From: Actinomycetota bacterium
GTDB lineage: Bacteria > Actinomycetota > CADDZG01 > WHSQ01
Length of the DNA stretch: 46,590 nucleotides
Reading direction: 5' to 3'
Assembly (NCBI GenBank): GCA_009380005.1
Contig: WHSQ01000023.1
Location: 1 to 46,590, forward strand
How positions within the stretch are numbered: position 1 is the first letter of the stretch; each line of letters starts with the position of its first letter. A program made the translations under genes and the position numbers. Below the pieces are notes generated by a model, which was not told the origin of the DNA, made no database searches, and saw only the letters and a program-made list of their open reading frames with translations. Below are positions 14,961-21,527 of this stretch, piece after piece.

Positions 14961-16292
14961 CTACGCGAAGATGTTGCGGCGCGGTGCGACCGAGCGGGCC
15001 CGAAGGCCCTCTAGCCCTGTCGCCACGCCGAAGTGGGTCAGCTCCAGCGAACGGTCTTGCCAGTCACCGCCCTTGGACATCATGCCCAACGGCACGGCGA
15101 TCTTCGTGACATCCCACATGCCTCTTGCTGCGCCGCGCTCATCGATCGGGACGCTGTTGCCCCATTCGTCGCGTGTGCTCCACCCTTGTTCGGCGAGGAT
15201 CGGGGCGAGACGCGCCTCGATGTCGTCGGTTGGGATTTCTCCTTCGGTGATGAGCAGAGGAAAGAGGACCTCGGCCACGGCGTACTCGAAGTCCTCGCCC
15301 ACGAAGAGCCCACGTGCGACCGTCCGCCACAGCGTCTCGATGTCCTTGAGCCCCCGCCGTCCTGCCGGGGCCAGCAACAGCTTGCGGCCCTTGCGGCGGA
15401 CCAGCTTGAGCCGGCGTGCGAAGTGGTGCAGCTTGCGCAGGTAAGGGACCTCGAGCTCGGTGGTCAGGCGATGGAAGAAGTCCCACCAGTCATAGCGCGC
15501 AGCCGCCTCCTGGACGAAGGCCCGGCCCAGGTTGTGCTTCTGTGTGAGGGGGATTTCCTGTTCGGCAGCGCTAAGGAACCAACGAAGTGGCTCCAGTGAC
15601 TTCTCGGCGTCCTCGGGAACGGCCATCGGTTCCGCGAGTCGCGCAGCGATCCTTTCCAGCAAGGAACGGCGCGCGTCGCTGCGGCCCCGCAGCCAATCCT
15701 CCACGCGCTCGGCATGCACGGCTTCGAGGGGCGTCTTGCCTTCGAAGGCCGCGTTCGACGTCGTGAGCCACGCGCGGGTGATCTCCTTTTGTCTCTTGGT
15801 CCATCCCGGCGCCCCCGGCTCAAGGTCGCCGGCGAGGATCGCCATCTCCAACGCGGCCGCGGCTCCGGAAAGAGCGGCGTTCTCCTGCAACCCGAAATAG
15901 GTGCCCCAGGCAAGCTCCTCGGTGTCCGGGGGCTCCACGCCGGAGCCCTTCTGCGCGCGCCGATAGGCGGGGAGACCCTCGTCCTTGTCCCACGCTTTGA
16001 TGCAATCGCGCGTCGTCTCGGATCGGGAGATGGCCGCGTACCGGCTGAGGCCGACCATCTCCAGTAGCCGCCCGAGGGCATCGGCTACTTCGAGCTGGGT
16101 CTCGACGGATGCCAGGAACTTCTTTGGCAGCGTGTACCAGAGGAAGTCCTGCAGGGCGTGCTGAGTGACGCCGTCGAAGCCCTCTCCGGCGGTGAGCCAC
16201 TGGACCGCGGAGTCCGCGCTCTGCGCCGCTTTCGGATCTTCCGATCGCAGGGTCTCTAGGGCCGTATCGAGGTCCCGCACGGTGGGTTGCAT
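14961..16292 (-). CDS. Conserved hypothetical protein with winged-helix-like C-terminal half
   Basis: This 443-residue protein has no known name. The middle and C-terminal region (about 235-345: IPLTQKHNLGRAFVQEAA, LRKLHHFARRLKLVRRKGRK, a GRRGLKD turn, then LWRTVARGL) resembles the region found downstream of the pRiA4b ORF-3 (PF07929) domain in some actinobacterial proteins. The N-terminal ORF-3 domain itself is not visible. A segment near 185-205 (TPLEAVHAERVEDWLRG) recalls MbcA/ParS-type antitoxin helices, but this is weak. The start is uncertain: ATG at 16292 or GTG at 16301, neither with a clear ribosome site. It is co-transcribed with the helical protein downstream. A DNA-binding role is a guess. 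Confidence 0.65.
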   Translation of the reverse strand: MQPTVRDLDTALETLRSEDPKAAQSADSAVQWLTAGEGFDGVTQHALQDFLWYTLPKKFLASVETQLEVADALGRLLEMVGLSRYAAISRSETTRDCIKAWDKDEGLPAYRRAQKGSGVEPPDTEELAWGTYFGLQENAALSGAAAALEMAILAGDLEPGAPGWTKRQKEITRAWLTTSNAAFEGKTPLEAVHAERVEDWLRGRSDARRSLLERIAARLAEPMAVPEDAEKSLEPLRWFLSAAEQEIPLTQKHNLGRAFVQEAAARYDWWDFFHRLTTELEVPYLRKLHHFARRLKLVRRKGRKLLLAPAGRRGLKDIETLWRTVARGLFVGEDFEYAVAEVLFPLLITEGEIPTDDIEARLAPILAEQGWSTRDEWGNSVPIDERGAARGMWDVTKIAVPLGMMSKGGDWQDRSLELTHFGVATGLEGLRARSVAPRRNIFA

Positions 16293-16371
16293 GGTCACCA
16301 CTACTATCAGGTTCGCGATGCGGGAGCCCGCGAGGGGGGGACTCCGGTCCGATGACGGTCCAGCGCGTGTC

Positions 16372-16684
16372 CTAGGGCTCAGACGGATCCGGTCCCGGCG
16401 CCGTGCTGACCCTTTGAAGGAAGTCGAACAGGGGTCGATACGCGATCCCTTCGAAGATTTTCTCCTGTATCGAGGTAGTACCAGTCACCCATCTTCGGAT
16501 TCTGTCGGTCTCGGCGAAACACGACCTGCCTGTCGGTCTCGCGATCCATCGCTGGCTCGTCGTCTCTGATCTGGAGCGTGGGCCGCGAGCCATACCCATG
16601 GCAGCCCAAGAGTCGCGTGAAGTGGGAGGTTTGGTAGCTGGGTAGCGGAGGCGGTTGAGTGGGATAGCGATAGATATCGCTCAA
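16372..16684 (-). pseudogene. Frameshifted small ORF (about 104 residues if repaired)
   Basis: Two overlapping leftward frames each look half protein-like. The upstream frame gives a Tyr/Trp-rich segment ending MGDWYYLDTGE. The downstream frame continues KIFEGIAYRPLFDFLQRVS and stops at 16372. They join naturally if one A is added to the AAAA run (TTTT at 16458-16461 on the plus strand). This suggests either a homopolymer error in the assembly or a true one-base deletion. The 5' end is unclear: TTG at 16684, or an ATG about 45 codons in. I do not recognise the family. It sits directly upstream of the two unknown genes and downstream of the AbiE-like pair. Confidence 0.4.
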
Positions 16685-16780
16685 ACGCTAGCGATTCGGC
16701 CCCCTTCTCACGGCCGGGCCGCCGTCCCGCGTCACCCGACTTGGTGGCGTTGATCAGCTGCTGTGGCTGGTCGCTGCCGT

Positions 16781-16819
16781 GTCATGGGTTGCCTCAAGAT
16801 TCTTGAGGTTAGTCATGAC
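16781..16819. terminator. Nested stem-loop downstream of the AbiE-like pair
   Basis: The inner stem CCTCAAG-ATT-CTTGAGG (16792-16808) is flanked by an outer stem GTCATG/CATGAC (16781-16786 with 16814-16819), separated by symmetric 5-nt internal loops. It lies about 80 nt beyond the stop codon of the leftward nucleotidyltransferase gene, where a terminator would be expected. No T-run follows on that strand, so it could instead be a processing site or a protein-binding palindrome. The rest of 16685-16901 shows no gene. A 9-bp direct repeat CCCCGGACT is also present at 16829-16837 and 16846-16854. Confidence 0.4.
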
Positions 16820-16901
16820 GCGCCAACGCCCCGGACTAACCGATTCCCCGGACTGGGAATTCTTTAAGACGCTCGCGCAAGGCGCGTAGAGCTACCGTCT
16901 C

Positions 16902-17765
16902 TCAGCCCAAGTCCTTTGCCAGGGACTTCCTGAGGTCGGCGATGAACCCGTTGCAGACCGCCCGGGCACGCTCCTCCGGCACCGCGCCTCTGAGATAGGC
17001 GATCGCTAACGTCGTACCCGGAGTACCGGCAGCACGGAACTGCTCGATCAGGGATTCGACTCCTGAGGAGACGGACTCTCCGATCCGATCGTCCCTCATA
17101 AGCTCCGCGGCGGTGCGAGCACAGTCTGTGGGACTGGATGTCTGCATCAGTCGGTACACGTCGCCGGCGTCCTTCGCTATGACGCGGCCCGGCCTCCTTG
17201 TCTGCTCGAGGCGCTCCTGAATCTTGTGGGCTTTTGCGACTAGAAGAGCGAGGGGGCCGGCCACCTTCACGTCGAGCGCTCGATCGTCCCCTGGATCGAG
17301 GCTCTCAACGGTCATGATGCTGTTGTCAATCACCGCCGCCTCTAGTCCCGGGATCTTTCGTGCCGCGACTTTCCCGTGAGGTCCGAGACGCGCTCCTCGC
17401 CGCCCTGCTTTGGCCGCGAATTCGCTTGGCACGATGAGGTCGACGGGGAATTCGGCGGTTTCACCGGCCACGGTTCGCTCAACGATCCATATCCCTGGCT
17501 CGGGCTTGTCCTTGGGCTTGAGTTCGAAACCAGCCTCTTCCATCGCTCGTCCCAGCGTGGGCTCGTCACGCAGTCGCGAGGGGTCGAGCGCGATATCACC
17601 GTCGGTGGTAAAGGGCGCGATCGCAAGATCCGCTGCACCGGCCCGCAGGTAAACAGCTTGTGCTCCGACAACGATGATCGCGTCGAGGTGACCGGTGAGT
17701 GCTTTTAGCGCGTCCAGAAGCACGCGCCTGGCCTCGACATAGAGCGGGTCGATGTCTGCGCTCAT
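16902..17765 (-). CDS. Nucleotidyltransferase-fold protein, AbiEii-like toxin candidate
   Basis: This 287-residue protein has a nucleotidyltransferase-like N-terminal part. IIVVGAQAVYLRAG (about 32-45) matches the Gly-rich start of the fold, and PFTTDGDIAL (about 51-60) supplies the DxD metal-binding acids. A later segment PVDLIVPSEF and helical C-terminus complete an AbiEii/DUF1814-like layout. In type IV AbiE systems this partner is the toxin, and some members transfer nucleotides to tRNA. The ATG at 17765 overlaps the stop of the upstream regulator gene (ATGA), the usual AbiEi-AbiEii gene order. A GTG at 17777 would add four residues. The family is diverse, and an antibiotic nucleotidyltransferase-like protein without toxin function is possible. 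Confidence 0.68.
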   Translation of the reverse strand: MSADIDPLYVEARRVLLDALKALTGHLDAIIVVGAQAVYLRAGAADLAIAPFTTDGDIALDPSRLRDEPTLGRAMEEAGFELKPKDKPEPGIWIVERTVAGETAEFPVDLIVPSEFAAKAGRRGARLGPHGKVAARKIPGLEAAVIDNSIMTVESLDPGDDRALDVKVAGPLALLVAKAHKIQERLEQTRRPGRVIAKDAGDVYRLMQTSSPTDCARTAAELMRDDRIGESVSSGVESLIEQFRAAGTPGTTLAIAYLRGAVPEERARAVCNGFIADLRKSLAKDLG

Positions 17766-18883
17766 CCGGGGACCCACTCAGGCATTTTGAGATCGGATAG
17801 CGAAGACGATCGCCAGCTCTTTTCGTTGTCGGCCATCCAGGCGATCAGAGCTTCACCCTCCGACGGCATGCGTCCGCTACCTGACAGGCAGTCGATGGCC
17901 ACCTGACTTGGGGCGGCCCACAAGAGTCCCTCTTCCTCTCGGACGTTCAGGTACACGTTTGTGTTCTCTGGTCTAACAAGCGCGACGTCCCCTCCTTCAG
18001 GCGCAGGTAGCAGGTTTAGCCGCCCGGCTAGCCGATCCTTGTTCGCGGACGGCGTGAAGAGAACGAGTAGTGCAGGAGCGGCGATAGGTGCGAGTCGCAC
18101 GGCGGCGAAAGAACCGGTAACGACGAATTTCTCTTCCGGTTCGCCGCGCAACTCTTGGAGGAACGCGCGCGCTCCGTTCGGCGCGATGTAGAGACTGGAA
18201 GTGTGGGGTGCGAGGAGGTCGAGAGCTTCGGCGCGGCGTCGGATCAGACCCTGCCAGTTAACGTCGATGACCTGGCCTCTCGCGGCGCCCCGCTCGATCA
18301 GGGCTTCCGCAGACAAGGTTTCCAGAATGCGGGTGACGTAGCCGGGAGTAACGCGTGCGGCATCGGCAATCTCCGTGACCCCGTAAGGGGGTCGGGCATC
18401 TACCAGCACCCTTATGACGCTGCCAACTTTGGCGCCGCGCAACCCCCGTGCGCGGCGAGGCTTCGCGAAGGGGTTTTGATCGGCGCCGCGGGTTTCGAGG
18501 AAGACCGCTGGATTGCTGAGGACCAACCGAAGATTCCCGGTTAGGTCGAGGTAGTTGACGTCCTCCTCGACCAAGAGCTCGCGGCTGCGAGGGCTGACGA
18601 AGGGTGCCACGACCAGAATCGGATCGCCGCCAACCGCCCTGAGTCGCTTGAGCAGCCCGCCACCGAGCATGAGCTGGACATCGCGAGGGGAGAGCGATGC
18701 TCGGGCCTCGACGATCAGTCCCCGGCTTGAGCTGCTGGGCCCACGGATTTCCCACAGGTTGTCTGCTTGGCCTGACCCTGCGTTGTACATGACTTCCTCG
18801 ACCGACCAGTCGGGGGGAAGGCGATCTCGGAGGATCGCCATGGCTTTTGGTAGAAGTTCCTTCTCAACGTCTTTGACCACCAT
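17762..18883 (-). CDS. AbiEi-like winged-helix regulator / antitoxin candidate
   Basis: This 373-residue protein resembles AbiEi-family regulators of type IV toxin-antitoxin systems. The N-terminal region (about 1-130) includes LIVEARASLSPRDVQL and DPILVVAPFVSPRSRELL, followed by NYLDLTGNLRL, a hallmark of the family. A winged helix lies at about 155-200 (GVTEIADAARVTPGYVTRIL), and a C-terminal domain follows. The ATG at 18883 has GAAGGA eight nt upstream and is preferred over a TTG six nt earlier. The coding sequence couples to the nucleotidyltransferase by ATGA. AbiEi proteins repress their own promoters by binding inverted repeats; two palindromic copies lie over and upstream of this start, fitting autoregulation. 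Assignment is by pattern recognition, without a database search. Confidence 0.7.
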   Translation of the reverse strand: MVVKDVEKELLPKAMAILRDRLPPDWSVEEVMYNAGSGQADNLWEIRGPSSSSRGLIVEARASLSPRDVQLMLGGGLLKRLRAVGGDPILVVAPFVSPRSRELLVEEDVNYLDLTGNLRLVLSNPAVFLETRGADQNPFAKPRRARGLRGAKVGSVIRVLVDARPPYGVTEIADAARVTPGYVTRILETLSAEALIERGAARGQVIDVNWQGLIRRRAEALDLLAPHTSSLYIAPNGARAFLQELRGEPEEKFVVTGSFAAVRLAPIAAPALLVLFTPSANKDRLAGRLNLLPAPEGGDVALVRPENTNVYLNVREEEGLLWAAPSQVAIDCLSGSGRMPSEGEALIAWMADNEKSWRSSSLSDLKMPEWVPG

Positions 18884-18961
18884 GGGCAATATCCTTCTTT
18901 AGGCAAAGATTGACTAAAAGGAAGTATTGACCACCATGGTCAAGGTGTCAATTTAGGCAAA
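18873..18961 (-). promoter_or_regulatory. Duplicated operator-like palindromes and promoter of the AbiE-like operon
   Basis: Two copies of a near-palindrome (TTGACC-ACCAT-GGTCAA, perfect at 18927-18943; one mismatch at 18873-18889) lie 54 bp apart. Each is followed by TTTAGGCAAA (18898-18907 and 18952-18961), also 54 bp apart. On the gene strand a -35 TTGACA (18946-18951), a 17-bp spacer and a -10 AATACT (18923-18928) can be read. The perfect palindrome overlaps this spacer, while the other copy covers the AbiEi start codon. A repressor bound here would block both transcription and the start region. The sequence is directly visible; the repressor identity is inferred. Confidence 0.65.
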
Positions 18962-19031
18962 ATAGCAGGTAGTAGGGCACTTTTGGTGGAGGAGGGTATC
19001 TCTCTAGCTCGGCCCGGCCGGCGGATTTCCA

Positions 19032-19110
19032 GGTGGTCCCTAGTTAGTGGCCAGGGGGTGGTCCCTAGTTAGTGGCGAGAAGTGCCTAAAGGTGGTCCCT
19101 AGTTAGTGGC
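19032..19110. repeat. Three exact 20-bp direct repeats
   Basis: GGTGGTCCCTAGTTAGTGGC occurs exactly at 19032-19051, 19057-19076 and 19091-19110, separated by 5 and 14 nt. The gene-free stretch 18962-19302 contains these repeats and nothing else I can identify. Irregular short spacing rules out a CRISPR array. Multiple terminal repeats of an insertion sequence (as in IS21-type ends) or an iterated protein-binding site are the likeliest explanations; no transposase gene is adjacent. Confidence 0.8.
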
Positions 19111-19302
19111 AGGCGACAGTCCTGGGTACGGACCTCTTTCCTTCCGTCGATCGGTGGCCCCACCCTCAATCCGAAACAAACTCGCGGTCGGCTCGGGACG
19201 CTTTGCAGTGATGGATTCTGGTTGGATTCCGCCTCCCGATGGGCCCGCATAATTCGCGCCGCATTGCTGAGGAAATCGCCCTGACAAGGGGGGTTCATCC
19301 AG

Positions 19303-19376
19303 CGCGCCCGGAGGGATTCGAACCCCCGACCCTCGGATTAGAAGTCCGATGCTCTATCCAGCTGAGCTACGGGCGC
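19303..19376 (-). tRNA. tRNA-Arg (anticodon TCT)
   Basis: The minus strand folds into a full cloverleaf of 74 nt. The acceptor stem is GCGCCCG/CGGGCGC, the D-arm contains TAGCTCAGCTGGATAGAGC, the anticodon loop is CTTCTAA with TCT, and the T-arm is GGGGGTTCGAATCCC. The discriminator base is G and CCA is not encoded. A -10-like TATACT lies at 19403-19408 on the same strand. Its 3' end points into the accessory region, a usual arrangement for island integration. The 317-nt stretch from here to the next gene (19377-19693) shows no other recognisable feature. Confidence 0.95.
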
Positions 19377-19693
19377 AGCGCCTCGTTTCCGCACGTGTAG
19401 CGAGTATAGGAGTGGCTTGCTACAGGTATCGGGTCCGAGTCTCCAAAGATCCCCCCGATCTCTGAAGGTAGCGAAAGGCGTTCCGGTTACGAGAGCGGCT
19501 CCTCGTTCGCTTCTCGACGCGCGGCGCCAAACGCCTTTCCGGGCGCCTGGATGGAGATGCGGCTGAGCGAGTTCTTCCGCGAGGCCCGGACACCGGCCCC
19601 GCGGCCACTGAAGCAAGCCGGGCAGCGGCCGTTTCGTGGTACAAGGCTTGGGAACAGACGTTGAGGTCATGTTCCGTCGAAGGGAGACGAGGG

Positions 19694-19873
19694 ATGCCCA
19701 AGTACCTGAGGGTGGTCGAGAAGGACGACAAATGGTCCGTCGAGTTGGATGGCGAAGAGCAAGCCGTTTACGACACGCAGGCAGAGGCCGAGGTGAGGGG
19801 CCGGGAGCTCGCCAGGGAGAAGGGCGCGGAGTTCCGGGCCGCCCACAAGCCGACCGACCCCGGCCCCCGCTAG
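19694..19873 (+). CDS. DUF2188-like small protein
   Basis: This 59-residue protein has the pattern of the DUF2188 family: an N-terminal strand MPKYLRVVEKDDKWSVEL, then DTQAEAEVRGRELAREKGAEF, and a short basic tail. Family members are small cytoplasmic proteins of unknown function, often present in several copies in actinobacteria. The ATG at 19694 is chosen because a purine-rich GGGAGACGAGGG precedes it; the open frame extends 11 codons further upstream without family similarity. The stop codon TAG lies inside a perfect 21-bp tandem duplication (19861-19902), so the gene end may have been changed by that duplication. Confidence 0.7.
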   Translation: MPKYLRVVEKDDKWSVELDGEEQAVYDTQAEAEVRGRELAREKGAEFRAAHKPTDPGPR

Positions 19874-19902
19874 CGACTCCCCGGCCCCCGCTAGCGACTC
19901 CC
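19861..19902. repeat. Perfect 21-bp tandem duplication over a gene end
   Basis: A 21-bp unit starting CGGCCCCCGCTAG and ending CGACTCCC occurs at 19861-19881 and again, identically, at 19882-19902. The first copy holds the TAG stop codon of the DUF2188-like gene. It is probably a recent replication-slippage duplication. Confidence 0.9.
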
Positions 19903-19968
19903 AGGGCGGCGAGCCACCGACATCCCTGCTAGATCGCCCGGGTCGGCGCGTCTCGGGAAGCTTCGACC

Positions 19969-20784
19969 CTAGATCGCCTGGGCGAACGCGTCGGCGATGA
20001 TCCGGTAACCGGAGTCGTTCGCGTGCAGGCAGTCCGTACCACCGACGAGGTCGGCCGGGCCCAGTCGACCGTACGTCTCAGCCACCGAGGCCCCGGCGCC
20101 GGCAGCGATCGCTCGGATCCAGTCGTTGAGGCCCATCGCCAGGATCCCGGGGGCTCCTTCGAGCACGACGTCACCCAACGAGGAGAGAGCTGCGAGGTTG
20201 CAACCCACCAGCGAGTTGTAATACGTCATCACCACGATCTCTGTATCGGGCCCCGCAGCAGCGCGCAATTGATTCAGCGTCAACGTGAAGTTCTGGATGA
20301 AGGTCGTGAACCTCTGTTGGATGCCGAGCTGGCAGTCGGCGGTGAACCCACCCGCGCAGACGGCGACGAGGGGGAACACGTCATTGCCACCGATGTCAAC
20401 GGTGATGACCGCTACATCGTTCCGGGACGTGGCGTCCTGGTTCCTGGCTTGCAACTCGGCGAGCGCTTGAGGCATCTGGACCTGGAGGAGGCTGGTGCTC
20501 GTCGCCCCGCTCACGCCGACGTTGTTCAGGCGCAGCGATGGACAAACCTGGGAGTCTCCCCGCCCGCACGAGAGGTTCTCGCGCAGATACTCGTGGAAAA
20601 GCGGCACGTAGGCGGTCTCGGCCCGATCCGACGCTCCGACCCCCGTGGCGAGGGAATCACCCAGGGCCACGTAGGTGGGAACGGAGGCTCGAGACGGAGG
20701 CGTCGCAGGATCGGCGAGAGCAAACGTGGGTACTGCGAGTACGGATGCGAGGACTCCGGCGACAAGACTCGTGATCCTCTTCAT
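19969..20784 (-). CDS. Secreted SGNH/GDSL-family hydrolase
   Basis: This 271-residue predicted secreted esterase or lipase has a signal peptide at about 1-25 (KRITSLVAGVLASVLAVPTFALA). The GDSL block is VALGDSLATGVGA with Ser44 as the nucleophile. GGND occurs in the middle (the third SGNH block), and TDCLHANDSGY near 250-260 supplies Asp251 and His254 for the catalytic triad. Four or more cysteines suggest disulfides, consistent with export. The ATG at 20784 is chosen because it starts the signal peptide; the frame is open further upstream but overlaps the CAP-domain gene. It begins 20 nt after that gene ends, so the two are probably co-transcribed. The substrate is not evident. Confidence 0.86.
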   Translation of the reverse strand: MKRITSLVAGVLASVLAVPTFALADPATPPSRASVPTYVALGDSLATGVGASDRAETAYVPLFHEYLRENLSCGRGDSQVCPSLRLNNVGVSGATSTSLLQVQMPQALAELQARNQDATSRNDVAVITVDIGGNDVFPLVAVCAGGFTADCQLGIQQRFTTFIQNFTLTLNQLRAAAGPDTEIVVMTYYNSLVGCNLAALSSLGDVVLEGAPGILAMGLNDWIRAIAAGAGASVAETYGRLGPADLVGGTDCLHANDSGYRIIADAFAQAI

Positions 20785-20804
20785 GATGTCGCCCAACTCA
20801 CGGC

Positions 20805-21281
20805 TCAACACATGCTCAACCTGGTCCCGGGATCGCGCACTGCTTCGAAGGTGATCGTCGACCAGATGTAGCGACCCTTCCGCACGGTGCCCACCCCGAT
20901 GTGAACCCAGTCGGAGGCGAGGATATTGGCGCGATGAGGCGCGCTGCGCATCATCAACCGGAACGCCCGCCGGACCGTGCGCGTGTGCCCGATGTTCTCC
21001 CCGAGGCTGATCCAGCGAGTGACGCGCCACCCGAGGACGGAAGAGGGCGTGTGATAGAGCTTGCGGCGTTTCGCCATCTCGTAGCTGTGTTTCCGAGACA
21101 CCCTCGACAGCTGCGGATCCAGCCGCAGTGCGTTCAGCCCGCGGTTCAACCGGGCGTTATTGATCTTGGAGGCGAGTCGCCTCTCGGGTTTCCTATAGGT
21201 CCAGCACGAAGCGCGCGCGGGGTCAGGGATCAACGTGATAACCATCGCCGCCGCCGCTCCGATCGCAAGCGTTCTCAGCAA
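20805..21281 (-). CDS. Secreted CAP-domain (SCP/YkwD-like) protein
   Basis: With the TTG at 21281 this is a 158-residue exported protein. It has a signal peptide (MLRTLAIGAAAAMVITL, with cleavage near ARAS) and a CAP domain. Visible CAP elements are INNARLNRGLNALRLDP, SYEMAKRRKLYHT (the first His-containing motif), SLGENIGHT, APHRANILASDWVHIGVG and a YIWSTITF end. The TTG is favoured because GGGAGG precedes it by 8 nt and it places the signal peptide at the N-terminus. An ATG at 21383 would add 34 residues without a clear role. CAP proteins are common extracellular factors of largely unknown function. It pairs with the SGNH hydrolase downstream. Confidence 0.82.
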   Translation of the reverse strand: MLRTLAIGAAAAMVITLIPDPARASCWTYRKPERRLASKINNARLNRGLNALRLDPQLSRVSRKHSYEMAKRRKLYHTPSSVLGWRVTRWISLGENIGHTRTVRRAFRLMMRSAPHRANILASDWVHIGVGTVRKGRYIWSTITFEAVRDPGTRLSMC

Positions 21282-21527
21282 GAGGACCACCTCCCGTCGG
21301 GACTCCCTGCCAGAGCCACCGCCGATCGCTGATGCTTGAATCGTTGGCGCTGGGCTACCCAGTCCCTGCTGCCCCAAAAACATCCCGCGTTGAGGGTGAA
21401 ACCCGACGATCTCTCCCCAAATCGGACGCCGGGCTGTGCCCGGGGCACAGACCCAAGCTCATCTAACGGGCGAAACGGTCGCTACTTTCGATGCAATTTC
21501 GGCGCTCGAATCGTTTCGAGGGCCGAG

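Noticed and set aside
19032-19110. CRISPR array
   Set aside because: Repeats are only 20 bp, and the spacers are 5 and 14 nt instead of a regular 30-40 nt; no cas genes are nearby.
21282-21527. c-di-AMP (ydaO-type) riboswitch upstream of the CAP-domain gene
   Set aside because: Actinobacterial envelope genes often have this riboswitch and some G-rich pieces look similar, but the conserved core blocks are not present in the right order on the gene strand.
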